Assembly (NCBI RefSeq): GCF_002706795.1 | Contig: NZ_CP017705.1 | Span: 2,211,001 to 2,275,000 of the forward strand | DNA: 64,000 nt | Source of the DNA: Brevibacillus laterosporus DSM 25 | GTDB lineage: Bacteria; Bacillota; Bacilli; Brevibacillales; Brevibacillaceae | Direction of reading: 5' to 3' | Shown: positions 18,095-26,601 of the stretch, piece by piece | How positions within the stretch are numbered: the stretch's first letter is position 1 | Layout of the letters: the number at the start of each line of letters is the position of its first letter | Made by a program: the position numbers and the translations under genes | Notes under the pieces: model-generated | What the model was told of the DNA's origin: nothing | Seen by the model: the letters and a program-made list of their open reading frames with translations, nothing else | Database searches by the model: none

Positions 18095-19561
18095 ATGGTG
18101 AATACCATTTATGTTGTAGGACTTGGGGCAGGTAATCTAGACCAAATGCCTCTGGGTATGTATAAACGCTTAAAACAGACGAAGCATTTGTATGTCCGTA
18201 CAGCTGATCATCCAGTATTGGATCAATTGGCTGAAGAAGGGCTTACTTACACGTCCTTTGATTCTATTTATGAAAAACATGATTCATTTGAACAGGTATA
18301 TCAAGAGATTGCTGGGCAACTGTTATCCAAGGTTAAAGCAGAAGGTGAAGTAACCTACGCCGTTCCTGGACATCCTTTAGTAGCAGAACGGACGGTGCAA
18401 CTGCTACTAAGTCATGCGGTAGAGGAGCAAGTAGAGGTAAAGATATTAGGTGGACAAAGCTTCTTAGATCCGCTGTTCGCTCGCCTTGCTATTGATCCAA
18501 TCGAAGGTTTTACTTTGTTAGACGCGACAAGCATGACAGCAGATCAAGTAAATCCAGGGCTACATACCGTTATTGCCCAGGTCTACGATCAAATGTCTGC
18601 TTCAGACGCGAAGCTTACCTTAATGGAAGTACTACCAGACGAATATGAGGTTATCGTCGCTACAGCGGTTGGGATAGAAGGTAAAGAGATTGTGGAGCGT
18701 CTACCATTATACGATTTAGATCGAGTGGAGCATCTGGGTAATCTAAGCCTAATCTATGTTCCCCCTACCGTAGAAGAGTCAGTAAAGCAACGTCAATTCT
18801 CCTATTTAAAAGAAGTGATTGCAACTTTGCGTGGACCAGAAGGTTGTCCATGGGATCGTAAGCAGACTCACCAAAGCTTGCGCCGTTATTTGTTAGAAGA
18901 AACCTATGAAACAGTAGAAGCGATCGATCAGGATGATGTGGATGCGCTTTGCGAGGAATTAGGGGACGTGCTCTTACAGATCATGCTTCATGCACAGATT
19001 GCTTCAGAGGAGGGCTACTTCACAATTGAAGATATCATTTCCACTCTGACTGCTAAAATGATTCGACGTCATCCGCATGTATTTGGTGAATCGGAAGTAG
19101 CTGATGCCGATGCAGTAGTGGTCAATTGGGAGCAGATAAAGGCCCAAGAGAAAGCGGAGAAGGGGGTTGTACCTGAAACTTCTTCCTTGCTGGATTCTCT
19201 ACCAAAGGATTTACCGGCGATTTTATCAGCTGTCAAAATTCAAAAGAAGGCAGCGGAAGTTGGGTTCGATTGGGACGAAGTGAAAGATGTATATGCTAAA
19301 ATTGAAGAAGAGTACAAGGAGGTACAGCAAGCAACTCCAGAGGAACAAACAGGTGAATTGGGGGATTTGCTCTTTGCTGTAATCAACCTAGCCCGCTTCA
19401 TGAAGGTTGACCCTGAACAGGCTTTAGCGCTAACTAATCTTAAATTTAAGCGTAGATTTCATTATATTGAACAAAAGCTACATGAAAATAACAAGCAATT
19501 TGCTGATACAACGTTAGAAGAGCTGGATCGTTATTGGAATGAGGCCAAAGCTCAAGAGTAG
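18095..19561 (+). CDS. yabN: Nucleoside triphosphate pyrophosphohydrolase YabN: methylase-like domain fused to MazG
   Basis: The protein joins an N-terminal tetrapyrrole-methylase-like domain (residues 1 to about 220, V-V-G-L-G-A-G-N near the start) to a MazG module with two halves. The first MazG half has G-C-P-W-D-R-K-Q-T-H (about 249-258) and E-E-L-G-D-V-L (about 288-294), which carry the metal ligands; the second has G-E-L-G-D-L-L-F-A (about 422-430). MazG hydrolyses non-canonical or excess NTPs, a housekeeping role; the substrate of the methylase part is unknown. The same fusion exists in B. subtilis YabN. ATG 18095 follows a good GGAGGAA site. It probably forms an operon with rqcP. Confidence 0.93.
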   Translation: MVNTIYVVGLGAGNLDQMPLGMYKRLKQTKHLYVRTADHPVLDQLAEEGLTYTSFDSIYEKHDSFEQVYQEIAGQLLSKVKAEGEVTYAVPGHPLVAERTVQLLLSHAVEEQVEVKILGGQSFLDPLFARLAIDPIEGFTLLDATSMTADQVNPGLHTVIAQVYDQMSASDAKLTLMEVLPDEYEVIVATAVGIEGKEIVERLPLYDLDRVEHLGNLSLIYVPPTVEESVKQRQFSYLKEVIATLRGPEGCPWDRKQTHQSLRRYLLEETYETVEAIDQDDVDALCEELGDVLLQIMLHAQIASEEGYFTIEDIISTLTAKMIRRHPHVFGESEVADADAVVVNWEQIKAQEKAEKGVVPETSSLLDSLPKDLPAILSAVKIQKKAAEVGFDWDEVKDVYAKIEEEYKEVQQATPEEQTGELGDLLFAVINLARFMKVDPEQALALTNLKFKRRFHYIEQKLHENNKQFADTTLEELDRYWNEAKAQE

Positions 19562-19588
19562 TCAAAGCTACATAGAGGAGGAATACTT

Positions 19589-19882
19589 ATGCGTCTTGAT
19601 AAATTTCTAAAGGTGTCCCGTTTAATTAAACGACGTACTTTAGCTAAGGATGTTTGTGATCAGGGACGTGTCGAAATTAATGAACGTACTGCAAAAGCGT
19701 CCAGCAATATAAAAGTGGGCGATTCTATCTCCATTCGTTTTGGACAAAAGATCGTTACGGTAAAAGTTGAAGAAATTAAAGAAAACGCGCGTAAGGATGA
19801 GGCCGCTTCCCTTTACACAGTAATTGGTGAAGTACCTGTGCCACGTGATGAAAAAGAAGAAGATGAATACCTAAGAGCGTAA
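19589..19882 (+). CDS. rqcP: RqcP, S4-domain ribosome-associated quality control factor
   Basis: RqcP (YabO, Hsp15-like) works with RqcH on split 50S subunits carrying stalled nascent chains and helps add C-terminal alanine tails for degradation. The 97-residue protein starts M-R-L-D-K-F-L-K-V-S-R-L-I-K-R-R, an S4 RNA-binding domain, and ends in an acidic tail. It lies 27 bases after yabN behind AGAGGAGG. The following yabP is separated by a leader with strong secondary structure. Confidence 0.94.
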   Translation: MRLDKFLKVSRLIKRRTLAKDVCDQGRVEINERTAKASSNIKVGDSISIRFGQKIVTVKVEEIKENARKDEAASLYTVIGEVPVPRDEKEEDEYLRA

Positions 19883-19903
19883 GCAATAGTTCTAAAAGGA
19901 CAT

Positions 19904-19990
19904 CCCCCTCCATATCTTGGTACAAAGAGGAACATTTTGTTCCCAGCGTTTTGGATCGTACTCCAGACCACCAAGATAGGGAGGGTTTTT
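19904..19990 (+). promoter_or_regulatory. Structured leader that masks the yabP ribosome binding site
   Basis: TATCTTGGT (19913-19921) pairs perfectly with ACCAAGATA (19970-19978). The flanking CCCCCTCC can pair with GGGAGGG (19979-19985), which is the yabP ribosome binding site, and a T run follows. Inside the loop GGAACA/TGTTCC (19929-19943) forms a second hairpin. The layout can serve as terminator for yabO/rqcP and as a translation switch for yabP. Pairing is seen; function is inferred. Confidence 0.6.
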
Positions 19991-19992
19991 AT

Positions 19993-20277
19993 ATGATCGA
20001 ACCAAATAAACGACCTCGCCATGAAATTGTCATGATCAATCGGCGTAGTTTGGCTATATCCGGGGTAAAAAAGGTAGAAAGCTTTGATAGTGAAGAATTT
20101 CTGTTAGAAACAGAAGGTGGTTTTCTTACTATACGCGGCCAGAATCTTCATATGAAAAACCTGAGTCTTGAAACCGGAGAAGTGGCCATTGAGGGTTTCG
20201 TCCATGACATGGGGTATATAGAACAGGGGCAGGCCGGAGATCGATCGAAAGGATTTTTCGGCAAATTATTTAAGTGA
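19993..20277 (+). CDS. yabP: Spore protein YabP
   Basis: YabP is a small mother-cell protein of the sigma-E regulon, needed with YabQ for normal sporulation in B. subtilis. The 94-residue protein contains R-H-E-I-V-M-I-N-R-R-S-L and E-G-G-F-L-T-I-R-G-Q-N-L-H-M-K-N-L, a YabP/YqfC domain of about 65 residues. ATG 19993 is chosen because AGGGAGG (19978-19984) is about 8 bases upstream; the frame extended to 19951 runs through the leader hairpin. The stop overlaps the start of yabQ. Confidence 0.93.
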   Translation: MIEPNKRPRHEIVMINRRSLAISGVKKVESFDSEEFLLETEGGFLTIRGQNLHMKNLSLETGEVAIEGFVHDMGYIEQGQAGDRSKGFFGKLFK

Positions 20278-20843
20278 GTATCAGTATTCAGTTTCAGACT
20301 ATGGCTTTCATGTCCCTGTGCGGAATTTGTATGGGGATGGGGTTTGATACGTACCATGTCATAAAAGGCAAAGGCCGCTTCCCACTTTGGATCGTTTTCA
20401 TATTAGATATGTTATTTTGGTTAAGTAGTGTGGGAATTGTTTTTTATGTGCTGGTATGGGTTAACGATGGGATAGTGAGATTTCCGATATATCTAGGTAT
20501 TATTATAGGAGCATGGCTCTATTTCCTTATAGGTAGTAAGGTTTATATCAGATTTTTGTTAACTGTGCTAAAATGGAGTATAGGGGTATTTCAGATCAGT
20601 GTTAAAATTATTGACTTTCTATTGATTAAACCAATAGAGATAATTTTTCATTTTATCTGGGTTATTGTTGGGTTCCTTTTTACTGTACTGGCAAAGATAG
20701 GATTGTTCATTTGGCGAATCATTTCTTGGCCATTGTCACCATTTGTTCCATGGAGTCGTAACTTGTGGAAAAGTATTAGGGGCAAGATGGCAGGAGCAAA
20801 GGAAGTACTGAAGAAATGGTTTACCAAGGAAAACAAAGAGTAG
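20274..20843 (+). CDS. yabQ: Spore membrane protein YabQ
   Basis: YabQ is a mother-cell membrane protein located at the forespore outer membrane and needed for cortex formation. The 189-residue product has about five hydrophobic segments and ends in a basic tail. It begins at GTG 20274, overlapping the yabP stop by 4 bases, so translation is probably coupled. Lower sequence conservation is usual for this family; the assignment rests on position, length and topology as well as sequence. Confidence 0.88.
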   Translation: MSISIQFQTMAFMSLCGICMGMGFDTYHVIKGKGRFPLWIVFILDMLFWLSSVGIVFYVLVWVNDGIVRFPIYLGIIIGAWLYFLIGSKVYIRFLLTVLKWSIGVFQISVKIIDFLLIKPIEIIFHFIWVIVGFLFTVLAKIGLFIWRIISWPLSPFVPWSRNLWKSIRGKMAGAKEVLKKWFTKENKE

Positions 20844-20869
20844 AAAGGTAGCAAAGGTGGAGAGCAGAC

Positions 20870-21181
20870 ATGGCCAAAGAACGTCCCTCTCAATCGAATA
20901 ATCTAGGTCGTAAGCGCAGACTTCGCTTTATTATGTTCTTCGTGTTCTGCTTCCTTATCTGGACGTGCTATACGGCATATCTTCAAAGCTCTGTTATTGC
21001 TGAGACGGAAGAACAAGTAGAAGCGCTACAAAAACAGGCAGAGGAAGTAAAAGGACAACAAGAAGAGCTAACCAAGAAGATGAAACGATTGGATGATCCA
21101 GAATACATCGCAGAGCTTGCACGCAAAAATAATTTTATGTCCAAGCCGGGTGAGATCATCTTTTTGATCCCTGATAATTAA
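20870..21181 (+). CDS. divIC: Cell division protein DivIC (FtsB-like)
   Basis: DivIC forms a complex with FtsL and DivIB at the septum and helps activate septal peptidoglycan synthesis. The 103-residue product has a short basic cytoplasmic N-terminus, one membrane helix (about residues 22-40), then a coiled coil (about 45-75; E-E-Q-V-E-A-L-Q-K-Q-A-E-E-V-K) and a short outer domain containing D-D-P-E-Y-I-A-E-L-A-R. ATG 20870 follows AAAGGTGGAG. The next gene in B. subtilis, yabR, is not present; a terminator and the spoIIE promoter region follow. Confidence 0.94.
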   Translation: MAKERPSQSNNLGRKRRLRFIMFFVFCFLIWTCYTAYLQSSVIAETEEQVEALQKQAEEVKGQQEELTKKMKRLDDPEYIAELARKNNFMSKPGEIIFLIPDN

Positions 21182-21310
21182 GCCATTTGGATCTAGCTAA
21201 AATAAATTTACGAAAACGTGCAATAGATTTTAAAAACAGGAAGGTCATTTTAATTAAATGGCGAATATAATATAACAAGCCCGTTTCGCCGAGCGCGAAT
21301 CACCTGATGG

Positions 21311-21342
21311 CCGACGTTGAACGCAAGACGTCGGTTTTTTTT
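21311..21342 (+). terminator. Terminator of the yabP-yabQ-divIC unit
   Basis: CCGACGT (21311-21317) pairs with ACGTCGG (21328-21334), then eight T. It lies in the roughly 400-bp gap between divIC and spoIIE; the rest of that gap is AT-rich control DNA for spoIIE. Confidence 0.9.
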
Positions 21343-21395
21343 ATTCCGATTCTTTTGTGATTTAAAGCGATAAAGTAAATATCTTCTATTCAATC

Positions 21396-21545
21396 CTCGA
21401 CAGGTACCCCAATCAATTCGTATCGTCTTCAGCATAAATCCATGAACGATCAAACAAATAAACGAGATACGTTTAAATTTGTCGGACGATTTTAGGAATA
21501 TGCCTCTATCGTTTGACAAAATTTACAGCAGTCCATTCGTATAAT
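21396..21545 (+). promoter_or_regulatory. spoIIE promoter with 21-bp spacer and Spo0A-box-like sites
   Basis: TTGACA (21513-21518) and TATAAT (21540-21545) are both perfect but 21 bp apart, the unusual spacing known for Spo0A-activated sigma-A promoters of B. subtilis spoIIE and spoIIG. Upstream, CTCGACA (21396-21402, reverse of TGTCGAG) and TGTCGGA (21480-21486) each match the Spo0A box TGTCGAA at 6 of 7 positions. Confidence 0.85.
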
Positions 21546-21581
21546 TGGGTACACAAAACTCAAAACGGGTGGTGCTAGTAT

Positions 21582-24065
21582 ATGTTCAATAAAAGCCAAG
21601 TAGTTTCTCCAAATGCTAATCTCTTTACTCAACAGCTATCTAATCAAGTATCTCAGACTATGGGGAGGTTCGGTGATAAAGCTGCTGCCTTTCTAAAAAA
21701 ATGGCATATTCTTACACTTACTATGGGTTTTTTATTAGGAAGAGCTCTTATTCTTGATGAATTATCACCATTTGTTGTTCCTTACTTCATAGTGATGTAC
21801 TTTCTCCGTCGAGATACATTGCTAGCTAGTGCATTGGGAATGCTGGTAGGCTCATTAGCTCATTCAATTCCTCTAGGTATGCAGACGTTACTGAGTATCA
21901 TACTTGCTGCTGGTGTGTGCCGTATCTCGGAGAAATGGAAACGAAAAGACTTTTCCTATACCCCATTTATGGTGGTAGGAACCGTATTTGCTAGCCATCT
22001 ATTATGTAAGGTTATTCAGAATCAGGTAAACACATACAGTGTGACTATGATTGCGGTTGAAGCAATTCTTAGTTTTGTTTTGACACTTATCTTTATTCAG
22101 TCCTTATCCATCATTCACATAAATAAACCATTTGAACCTTTAAAGACAGAAGAAATTATATGCCTTGTCATTTTATTAGCTTCTTTAATGACGGGAACAG
22201 TAGGCTGGGTTATACAGGGGGTTTCCATGGAACATATCCTGTCCCGTTATCTTCTATTATTATTCGCTTTTGTTGGAGGAGGGACGGTCGGGGCCGCAGT
22301 GGGGGTGGTTACCGGGCTCATTCTCAGTTTGGCTGATGTGAGTGCCTTACAACAAATTAGTTTACTCGCTTTCGCAGGTTTACTAGCGGGGCTATTAAAG
22401 GAAGGAAAGAAAATTGGTGTAGTAGCAGGACTCTTAATCGGAACTTCCATTCTGGGAATCTATGGTGGTGCCGAAAGTGGATTATATCTCTCTTTAATCG
22501 AGACCTCGATTGCCGCTTTCCTCTTTTTATTAACGCCAGCTTTTATTTGGAAAAGAGTAGCCAGCTTCATTCCGGGGACTTCGGAACACATACAATCTCA
22601 CCAGGAATATATGCGGCGCATACGTGACATGACAGCAGGTAAAATTCAGCAGTTTTCCGATTTGTTTATTGAGTTATCCCATTCATTCGCTCAAACAGCT
22701 GAAACAAAAAATAGAGTTGAGGAGGAAGAGATAGATCTTTATTTAAGTAAAGTGACGGAGAGGACATGCCAGCTTTGCTGGAAGAAAGAGCAGTGCTGGG
22801 AGCGAGATACTCAAATGACCTACGAAGCGATGAGTAACATGCTTATTACGGTATTCGAGCATGGGACAATGCAAGGAGCAACTATACCAAAGGAGTGGGA
22901 AAAGAAATGCGTGAAAACAGAAAAGGTAATCCAACATATGGAGCAAGAGTACCACCAGATGATTGAACATAATCAATTAAAAAAACAAATTCAAGATAGT
23001 CGCAAGCTGGTAGCCGATCAATTATCAGGAGTATCACGGGTCATGAGCGATTTTGCACGGGAAATCCAAAGGGAAGGACTTGCACTAAGCCTACAAGAGA
23101 AGCAGGTTTCAAAAGCGCTGGAGGGTTTAGGACTATCCGTAAGACGTGTAGATATTCATAGCTTAGAAGAAGGGAAGGTGGATATAGAAATCAGTCAGCC
23201 TAGTTGTTATGGGAGGGATGAATGCGCCAAGATTGTGGCTCCGATGCTTACCGAGATTTTAGGTGAGAACATTATTGTGAAGGAACGACAATGTGAAGCC
23301 TTTAAGGATCAGCATTGCAAAATGTGCCTGGCTTCAGCAAAAACATATGAGATCGAAATTGGAGTGGCAGGGGCCGCTAAGGGTGGCAAACTATTGTCAG
23401 GAGATAGCTTTAAAACAATGGATTTAGGAAATGGAAAGGTGGCTGTGGCGATCAGTGATGGAATGGGAAACGGGGAGCGCGCTTATATGGAAAGTCAATC
23501 AGCATTGGACATGCTGCAACAGCTCTTAAAATCAGGGCTGGATGAAAAACTGTCTATTAAAACAGTAAATTCTGTTTTGGCATTACGTTCGGCTGATGAG
23601 ATGTTTGCAACAGTGGATTTGGCTATAATTGACTTACAGACTGCAATGACACGGTTTATTAAAATTGGTTCTACACCTTCGTTTATTAAACGAGGAAATG
23701 ATGTGTTTATGGTATCGGCAAATAATTTACCGGTTGGTATTTTAGAAGATATTGAAGTAGATATTGTGACTAGAAATCTAAAGGCAGGTGATCTATTAAT
23801 CATGATGTCAGATGGAATTTTTGAGGCTCCACACCATATCGAAAATAGACCGGTGTGGATGAAGCGATTAATCTCTCAGCTCGAAACAGAAGACCCTCAG
23901 GAAATCTCTGACTTATTATTAGAAAAAGTGATTAGAGAACATAGTGGTGAAATCGTAGACGATATGACGGTTTTAGTCGCTCGAATTGATCGATTTGTAC
24001 CGCAATGGTCGGCGATTCAGGTATCAGGAATGGAGAAGATGGAACGGCCACGTGTAGTAAGTTAA
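21582..24065 (+). CDS. spoIIE: Stage II sporulation protein E (PP2C-type phosphatase)
   Basis: SpoIIE sits at the polar septum and dephosphorylates SpoIIAA, which frees sigma-F in the forespore; it also takes part in polar septation with FtsZ. The 827-residue protein has an N-terminal block of about 10 membrane helices (to about residue 325), a central oligomerisation/FtsZ-interacting region with a cysteine cluster (C-Q-L-C-W-K-K-E-Q-C-W, about 395-405), and a C-terminal PP2C domain with I-S-D-G-M-G-N-G-E (about 624-632), M-S-D-G-I-F-E-A and I-V-D-D-M-T-V-L. Length equals the B. subtilis protein (827). The promoter upstream predicts Spo0A control. Confidence 0.97.
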   Translation: MFNKSQVVSPNANLFTQQLSNQVSQTMGRFGDKAAAFLKKWHILTLTMGFLLGRALILDELSPFVVPYFIVMYFLRRDTLLASALGMLVGSLAHSIPLGMQTLLSIILAAGVCRISEKWKRKDFSYTPFMVVGTVFASHLLCKVIQNQVNTYSVTMIAVEAILSFVLTLIFIQSLSIIHINKPFEPLKTEEIICLVILLASLMTGTVGWVIQGVSMEHILSRYLLLLFAFVGGGTVGAAVGVVTGLILSLADVSALQQISLLAFAGLLAGLLKEGKKIGVVAGLLIGTSILGIYGGAESGLYLSLIETSIAAFLFLLTPAFIWKRVASFIPGTSEHIQSHQEYMRRIRDMTAGKIQQFSDLFIELSHSFAQTAETKNRVEEEEIDLYLSKVTERTCQLCWKKEQCWERDTQMTYEAMSNMLITVFEHGTMQGATIPKEWEKKCVKTEKVIQHMEQEYHQMIEHNQLKKQIQDSRKLVADQLSGVSRVMSDFAREIQREGLALSLQEKQVSKALEGLGLSVRRVDIHSLEEGKVDIEISQPSCYGRDECAKIVAPMLTEILGENIIVKERQCEAFKDQHCKMCLASAKTYEIEIGVAGAAKGGKLLSGDSFKTMDLGNGKVAVAISDGMGNGERAYMESQSALDMLQQLLKSGLDEKLSIKTVNSVLALRSADEMFATVDLAIIDLQTAMTRFIKIGSTPSFIKRGNDVFMVSANNLPVGILEDIEVDIVTRNLKAGDLLIMMSDGIFEAPHHIENRPVWMKRLISQLETEDPQEISDLLLEKVIREHSGEIVDDMTVLVARIDRFVPQWSAIQVSGMEKMERPRVVS

Positions 24066-24133
24066 AGGTATGTTTTTCACCTCCCACGCCCATAATGGTA
24101 AAAAACGCTACCAAAGAAAGGGGAGGTATCTGT

Positions 24134-24901
24134 ATGGCAAAACCGGCGACGCTTCGTCAGATTTTGGTTGTGACAGATGGTTGCTCCAATGTAGGAATAA
24201 GCCCAATTGCAGCCGCAACCTTAGCCAGAGAACAAGGTATCACAGTAAATGTGATTGGAGTGGTGGATAAGCATGAGATGGGTGAGCAAGGGGAACAGGA
24301 AATCCGTGAAATGGCTCAAGCGGGGGGAGGACTAAGCGACATTGTTTATCCTGCCCAGTTAGCCCAAACTGTCCAAATGTTAACGCGAAAAGCAATGACT
24401 AGAACCATTCAACATGTGGTGAACAAAGAATTAAAGCATATTCTTGGTGATGCTGAATTGGAGGGTCTTGCTCCTGAAAAGAGGATGCAGGTGGCAGGCA
24501 TGGTGGATGAATTGGGCGAACAAAGCGCTCTAGAAGTGGTGATGATCGTTGATACATCTGCTTCCATGAAAAATAAAATGTCAGCTGTACAGCAAGCCAT
24601 CTATGATTTTAGCATTAGCTTACGTTCCCGCAGCGGGAGTAGCAGAATGGCCGTTTGCTCATTTCCTGGGAAAGAAAAGCATCTTGAAGTGCGTATTCCC
24701 TGGACGGATCAAGTAGAAAAGGCGTACCAATTAACGGCCGGTTTAACGATGAGCGGAATTACTCCGACGGGTCCTGCCATTACGGAAGCAATCGCCTTGT
24801 TTGAACACGTGGAGCTACCTAAACCTTTAGCGGATCGCTACCGTACGAAGAGAAAAGCGAATGAAGAAGATGACGGTTATTTGCAAGACCATGTATTCTA
24901 A
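24134..24901 (+). CDS. yabS: VWA-type protein YabS
   Basis: YabS-like proteins of Bacillales lie between spoIIE and yabT and have no firmly assigned role. The 255-residue product has the MIDAS motif D-T-S-A-S in its second half (about residues 139-143) and the T-P-T-G-P-A threonine motif further on (about 215-220), whereas the I-L-V-V-T-D-G-C-S-N-V-G strand, normally last in a VWA domain, stands at the N-terminus. ATG 24134 has GGGGAGGT 7 bases upstream; the longer frame from 24005 overlaps spoIIE and is unlikely. The 3' end overlaps yabT by 41 bases. Confidence 0.88.
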   Translation: MAKPATLRQILVVTDGCSNVGISPIAAATLAREQGITVNVIGVVDKHEMGEQGEQEIREMAQAGGGLSDIVYPAQLAQTVQMLTRKAMTRTIQHVVNKELKHILGDAELEGLAPEKRMQVAGMVDELGEQSALEVVMIVDTSASMKNKMSAVQQAIYDFSISLRSRSGSSRMAVCSFPGKEKHLEVRIPWTDQVEKAYQLTAGLTMSGITPTGPAITEAIALFEHVELPKPLADRYRTKRKANEEDDGYLQDHVF

Positions 24902-25820
24902 TTCCTTGTTACCCGATGCTCCCCATTATTTCACAGGAAAATGGCACCATCAAACATATTCAGTGGTAAAAGAACTAGGTAGGGGAGCCAATGGTGTCGT
25001 CTACCTAGTTCTTCATGAGGGTAAAAAGGTAGCGATTAAAATGGGTGCCGATTCTATTGATTTATTAATGGAAGCAAACGTACTAAAAAGTTTACAATCT
25101 CATAACCAAAAGATTGGACCAAACATATATGATGTAGATGATATGATTTTAAAAGGCAAGGTGTATGCCTTTTATGCAATGGAGTATATTGAAGGGGAAC
25201 GATTGGATCATAGCTTGAAGAGAGTAGGCAAAGAGTGGCTTATTTTGTTGTGCACGCAAATCCTGTCTCATTTACAGATCATTCATGAGCTAGGATATGT
25301 ATTTGGTGACCTAAAGCCAGAGAACATCATTGTTGTACAAGCTGGTAAGCAGGTATGTCTAATTGATTTTGGCGGGGTAACCAAGTCGGGTCATGCCGTA
25401 CGTCAATTTACAGAAGAGTATGATCGCGCCACTTGGCAGGCGGGGGATCGTAAGGCGGATGTTGCATACGATCTATTTTCTTTAGCGATTATGATGGTCA
25501 AGCTAACTACTGAAAAAGAGAAATGGACAACACTTCCCGTATCAGGGCGACATGTTCAAAAGCTTTATGATATAATACGGGACAACGAATTGTTAGCTCC
25601 TTACCGCCCCGTGTTAGTTAAGGCATTGGATGGGAAATATCCAACAGCTACTCAAATGAAAGCCGAATTCTTGCAAGCGTTTCGACAAAAATCAGAGACG
25701 AGGGCAAGTGTACCCAACACCAAGAAGCCTGGGGAGGGAATAGGAAGCAAAATTATTGGAGGAATCTTTGTAGCCTCTATGCTTTTGCTTGCTGGCTCGT
25801 TGTATTATGTATGGATGTGA
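24861..25820 (+). CDS. yabT: Membrane-anchored serine/threonine protein kinase YabT
   Basis: YabT is a Hanks-type kinase at the division septum of sporulating B. subtilis, activated by DNA and able to phosphorylate RecA. The protein here has the glycine loop L-G-R-G-A-N-G-V-V-Y (about 41-50), the ATP lysine in V-A-I-K (about 58-61), the catalytic loop F-G-D-L-K-P-E-N (about 150-157, with F-G-D in place of H-R-D) and I-D-F-G-G for D-F-G (about 170-174). The last 25 residues are a membrane helix. It starts inside yabS (ATG 24861, alternative ATG 24891), so the two genes are probably coupled. No extracellular sensor domain follows the membrane helix. Confidence 0.92.
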   Translation: MKKMTVICKTMYSNSLLPDAPHYFTGKWHHQTYSVVKELGRGANGVVYLVLHEGKKVAIKMGADSIDLLMEANVLKSLQSHNQKIGPNIYDVDDMILKGKVYAFYAMEYIEGERLDHSLKRVGKEWLILLCTQILSHLQIIHELGYVFGDLKPENIIVVQAGKQVCLIDFGGVTKSGHAVRQFTEEYDRATWQAGDRKADVAYDLFSLAIMMVKLTTEKEKWTTLPVSGRHVQKLYDIIRDNELLAPYRPVLVKALDGKYPTATQMKAEFLQAFRQKSETRASVPNTKKPGEGIGSKIIGGIFVASMLLLAGSLYYVWM

Positions 25821-25833
25821 GGGATCATTCTGC

Positions 25834-26586
25834 ATGACGTCCAATAATTATGTGATGGAGACGTGCCTTTTAGCTGGAGAGATTATGATTCGTAATGGAG
25901 CGGAAACGTATCGTGTGGAAGAGACGATGACTCATATTGCACATGCTGCAGGCATGAAAAGCGTCCATAGTTCCGTGACGACAACTAGCATTATTTTTTC
26001 CTTTAAAGATAATAATGGTGTGGATCGTACCCGAATGATTCGAATGCGTGACCGAACGATCAATTTGAACAAAGTAACGTTGGTTAATCAGGTATCCCGT
26101 TACTTTGTGTCAGGAGAGATTACCTTGGACGAAGCGCATATCCAATTGGAAGAGATCCAAAGCATGCGCTTCCAATTTTCAGATCGGGTGTTAAATATAG
26201 CGGCTGGTTTAGGCAGCGGCTCTTTTGCTGTTTTGATTGGTGGGACTTTTCTTGATTTTTTCCCGAGTGCCATTGCAGGGGCAATCGTCTTTGCCAGCGC
26301 TAATTATTTGTATCGCTTTCTTAAAATACCTTTTTTTGCCGAATTATCAGCCTCTTTTTTAGGAGGAATGTTTACACTAATTGCCTCATGGCTTTTTCCC
26401 AATCATCTGCATCTTGGTGTTATGATTATAGGAGCGATGATTCCTTTGTTTCCAGGAGTAGCTTTGACGAACTCTGTGCGTGATTTAATGGCGGGAGACT
26501 TGGTTGCCGGGATGGCGAGAGGAGTTGAGGCAGGATTAACTGCCTTAGCGGTAGCTGTTGCGGCCGCAGCTGTCTTGTCATTATAG
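25834..26586 (+). CDS. Threonine/serine exporter family protein, ThrE N-terminal part (DUF1212)
   Basis: The ThrE family exports threonine and serine in actinobacteria; in Firmicutes it is usually split into two proteins. The 250-residue product has the conserved cytoplasmic part (M-I-R-N-G-A-E-T-Y-R-V-E-E-T-M and S-S-V-T-T-T-S-I-I-F) followed by about five membrane helices. ATG 25834 is used; the frame extended to 25789 overlaps yabT and lacks support. It forms a pair with the next gene (15-base gap). B. subtilis has no such pair between yabT and tilS. The substrate is not proven. Confidence 0.87.
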   Translation: MTSNNYVMETCLLAGEIMIRNGAETYRVEETMTHIAHAAGMKSVHSSVTTTSIIFSFKDNNGVDRTRMIRMRDRTINLNKVTLVNQVSRYFVSGEITLDEAHIQLEEIQSMRFQFSDRVLNIAAGLGSGSFAVLIGGTFLDFFPSAIAGAIVFASANYLYRFLKIPFFAELSASFLGGMFTLIASWLFPNHLHLGVMIIGAMIPLFPGVALTNSVRDLMAGDLVAGMARGVEAGLTALAVAVAAAAVLSL

Positions 26587-26601
26587 GAGGGGATTAGGCA
26601 T

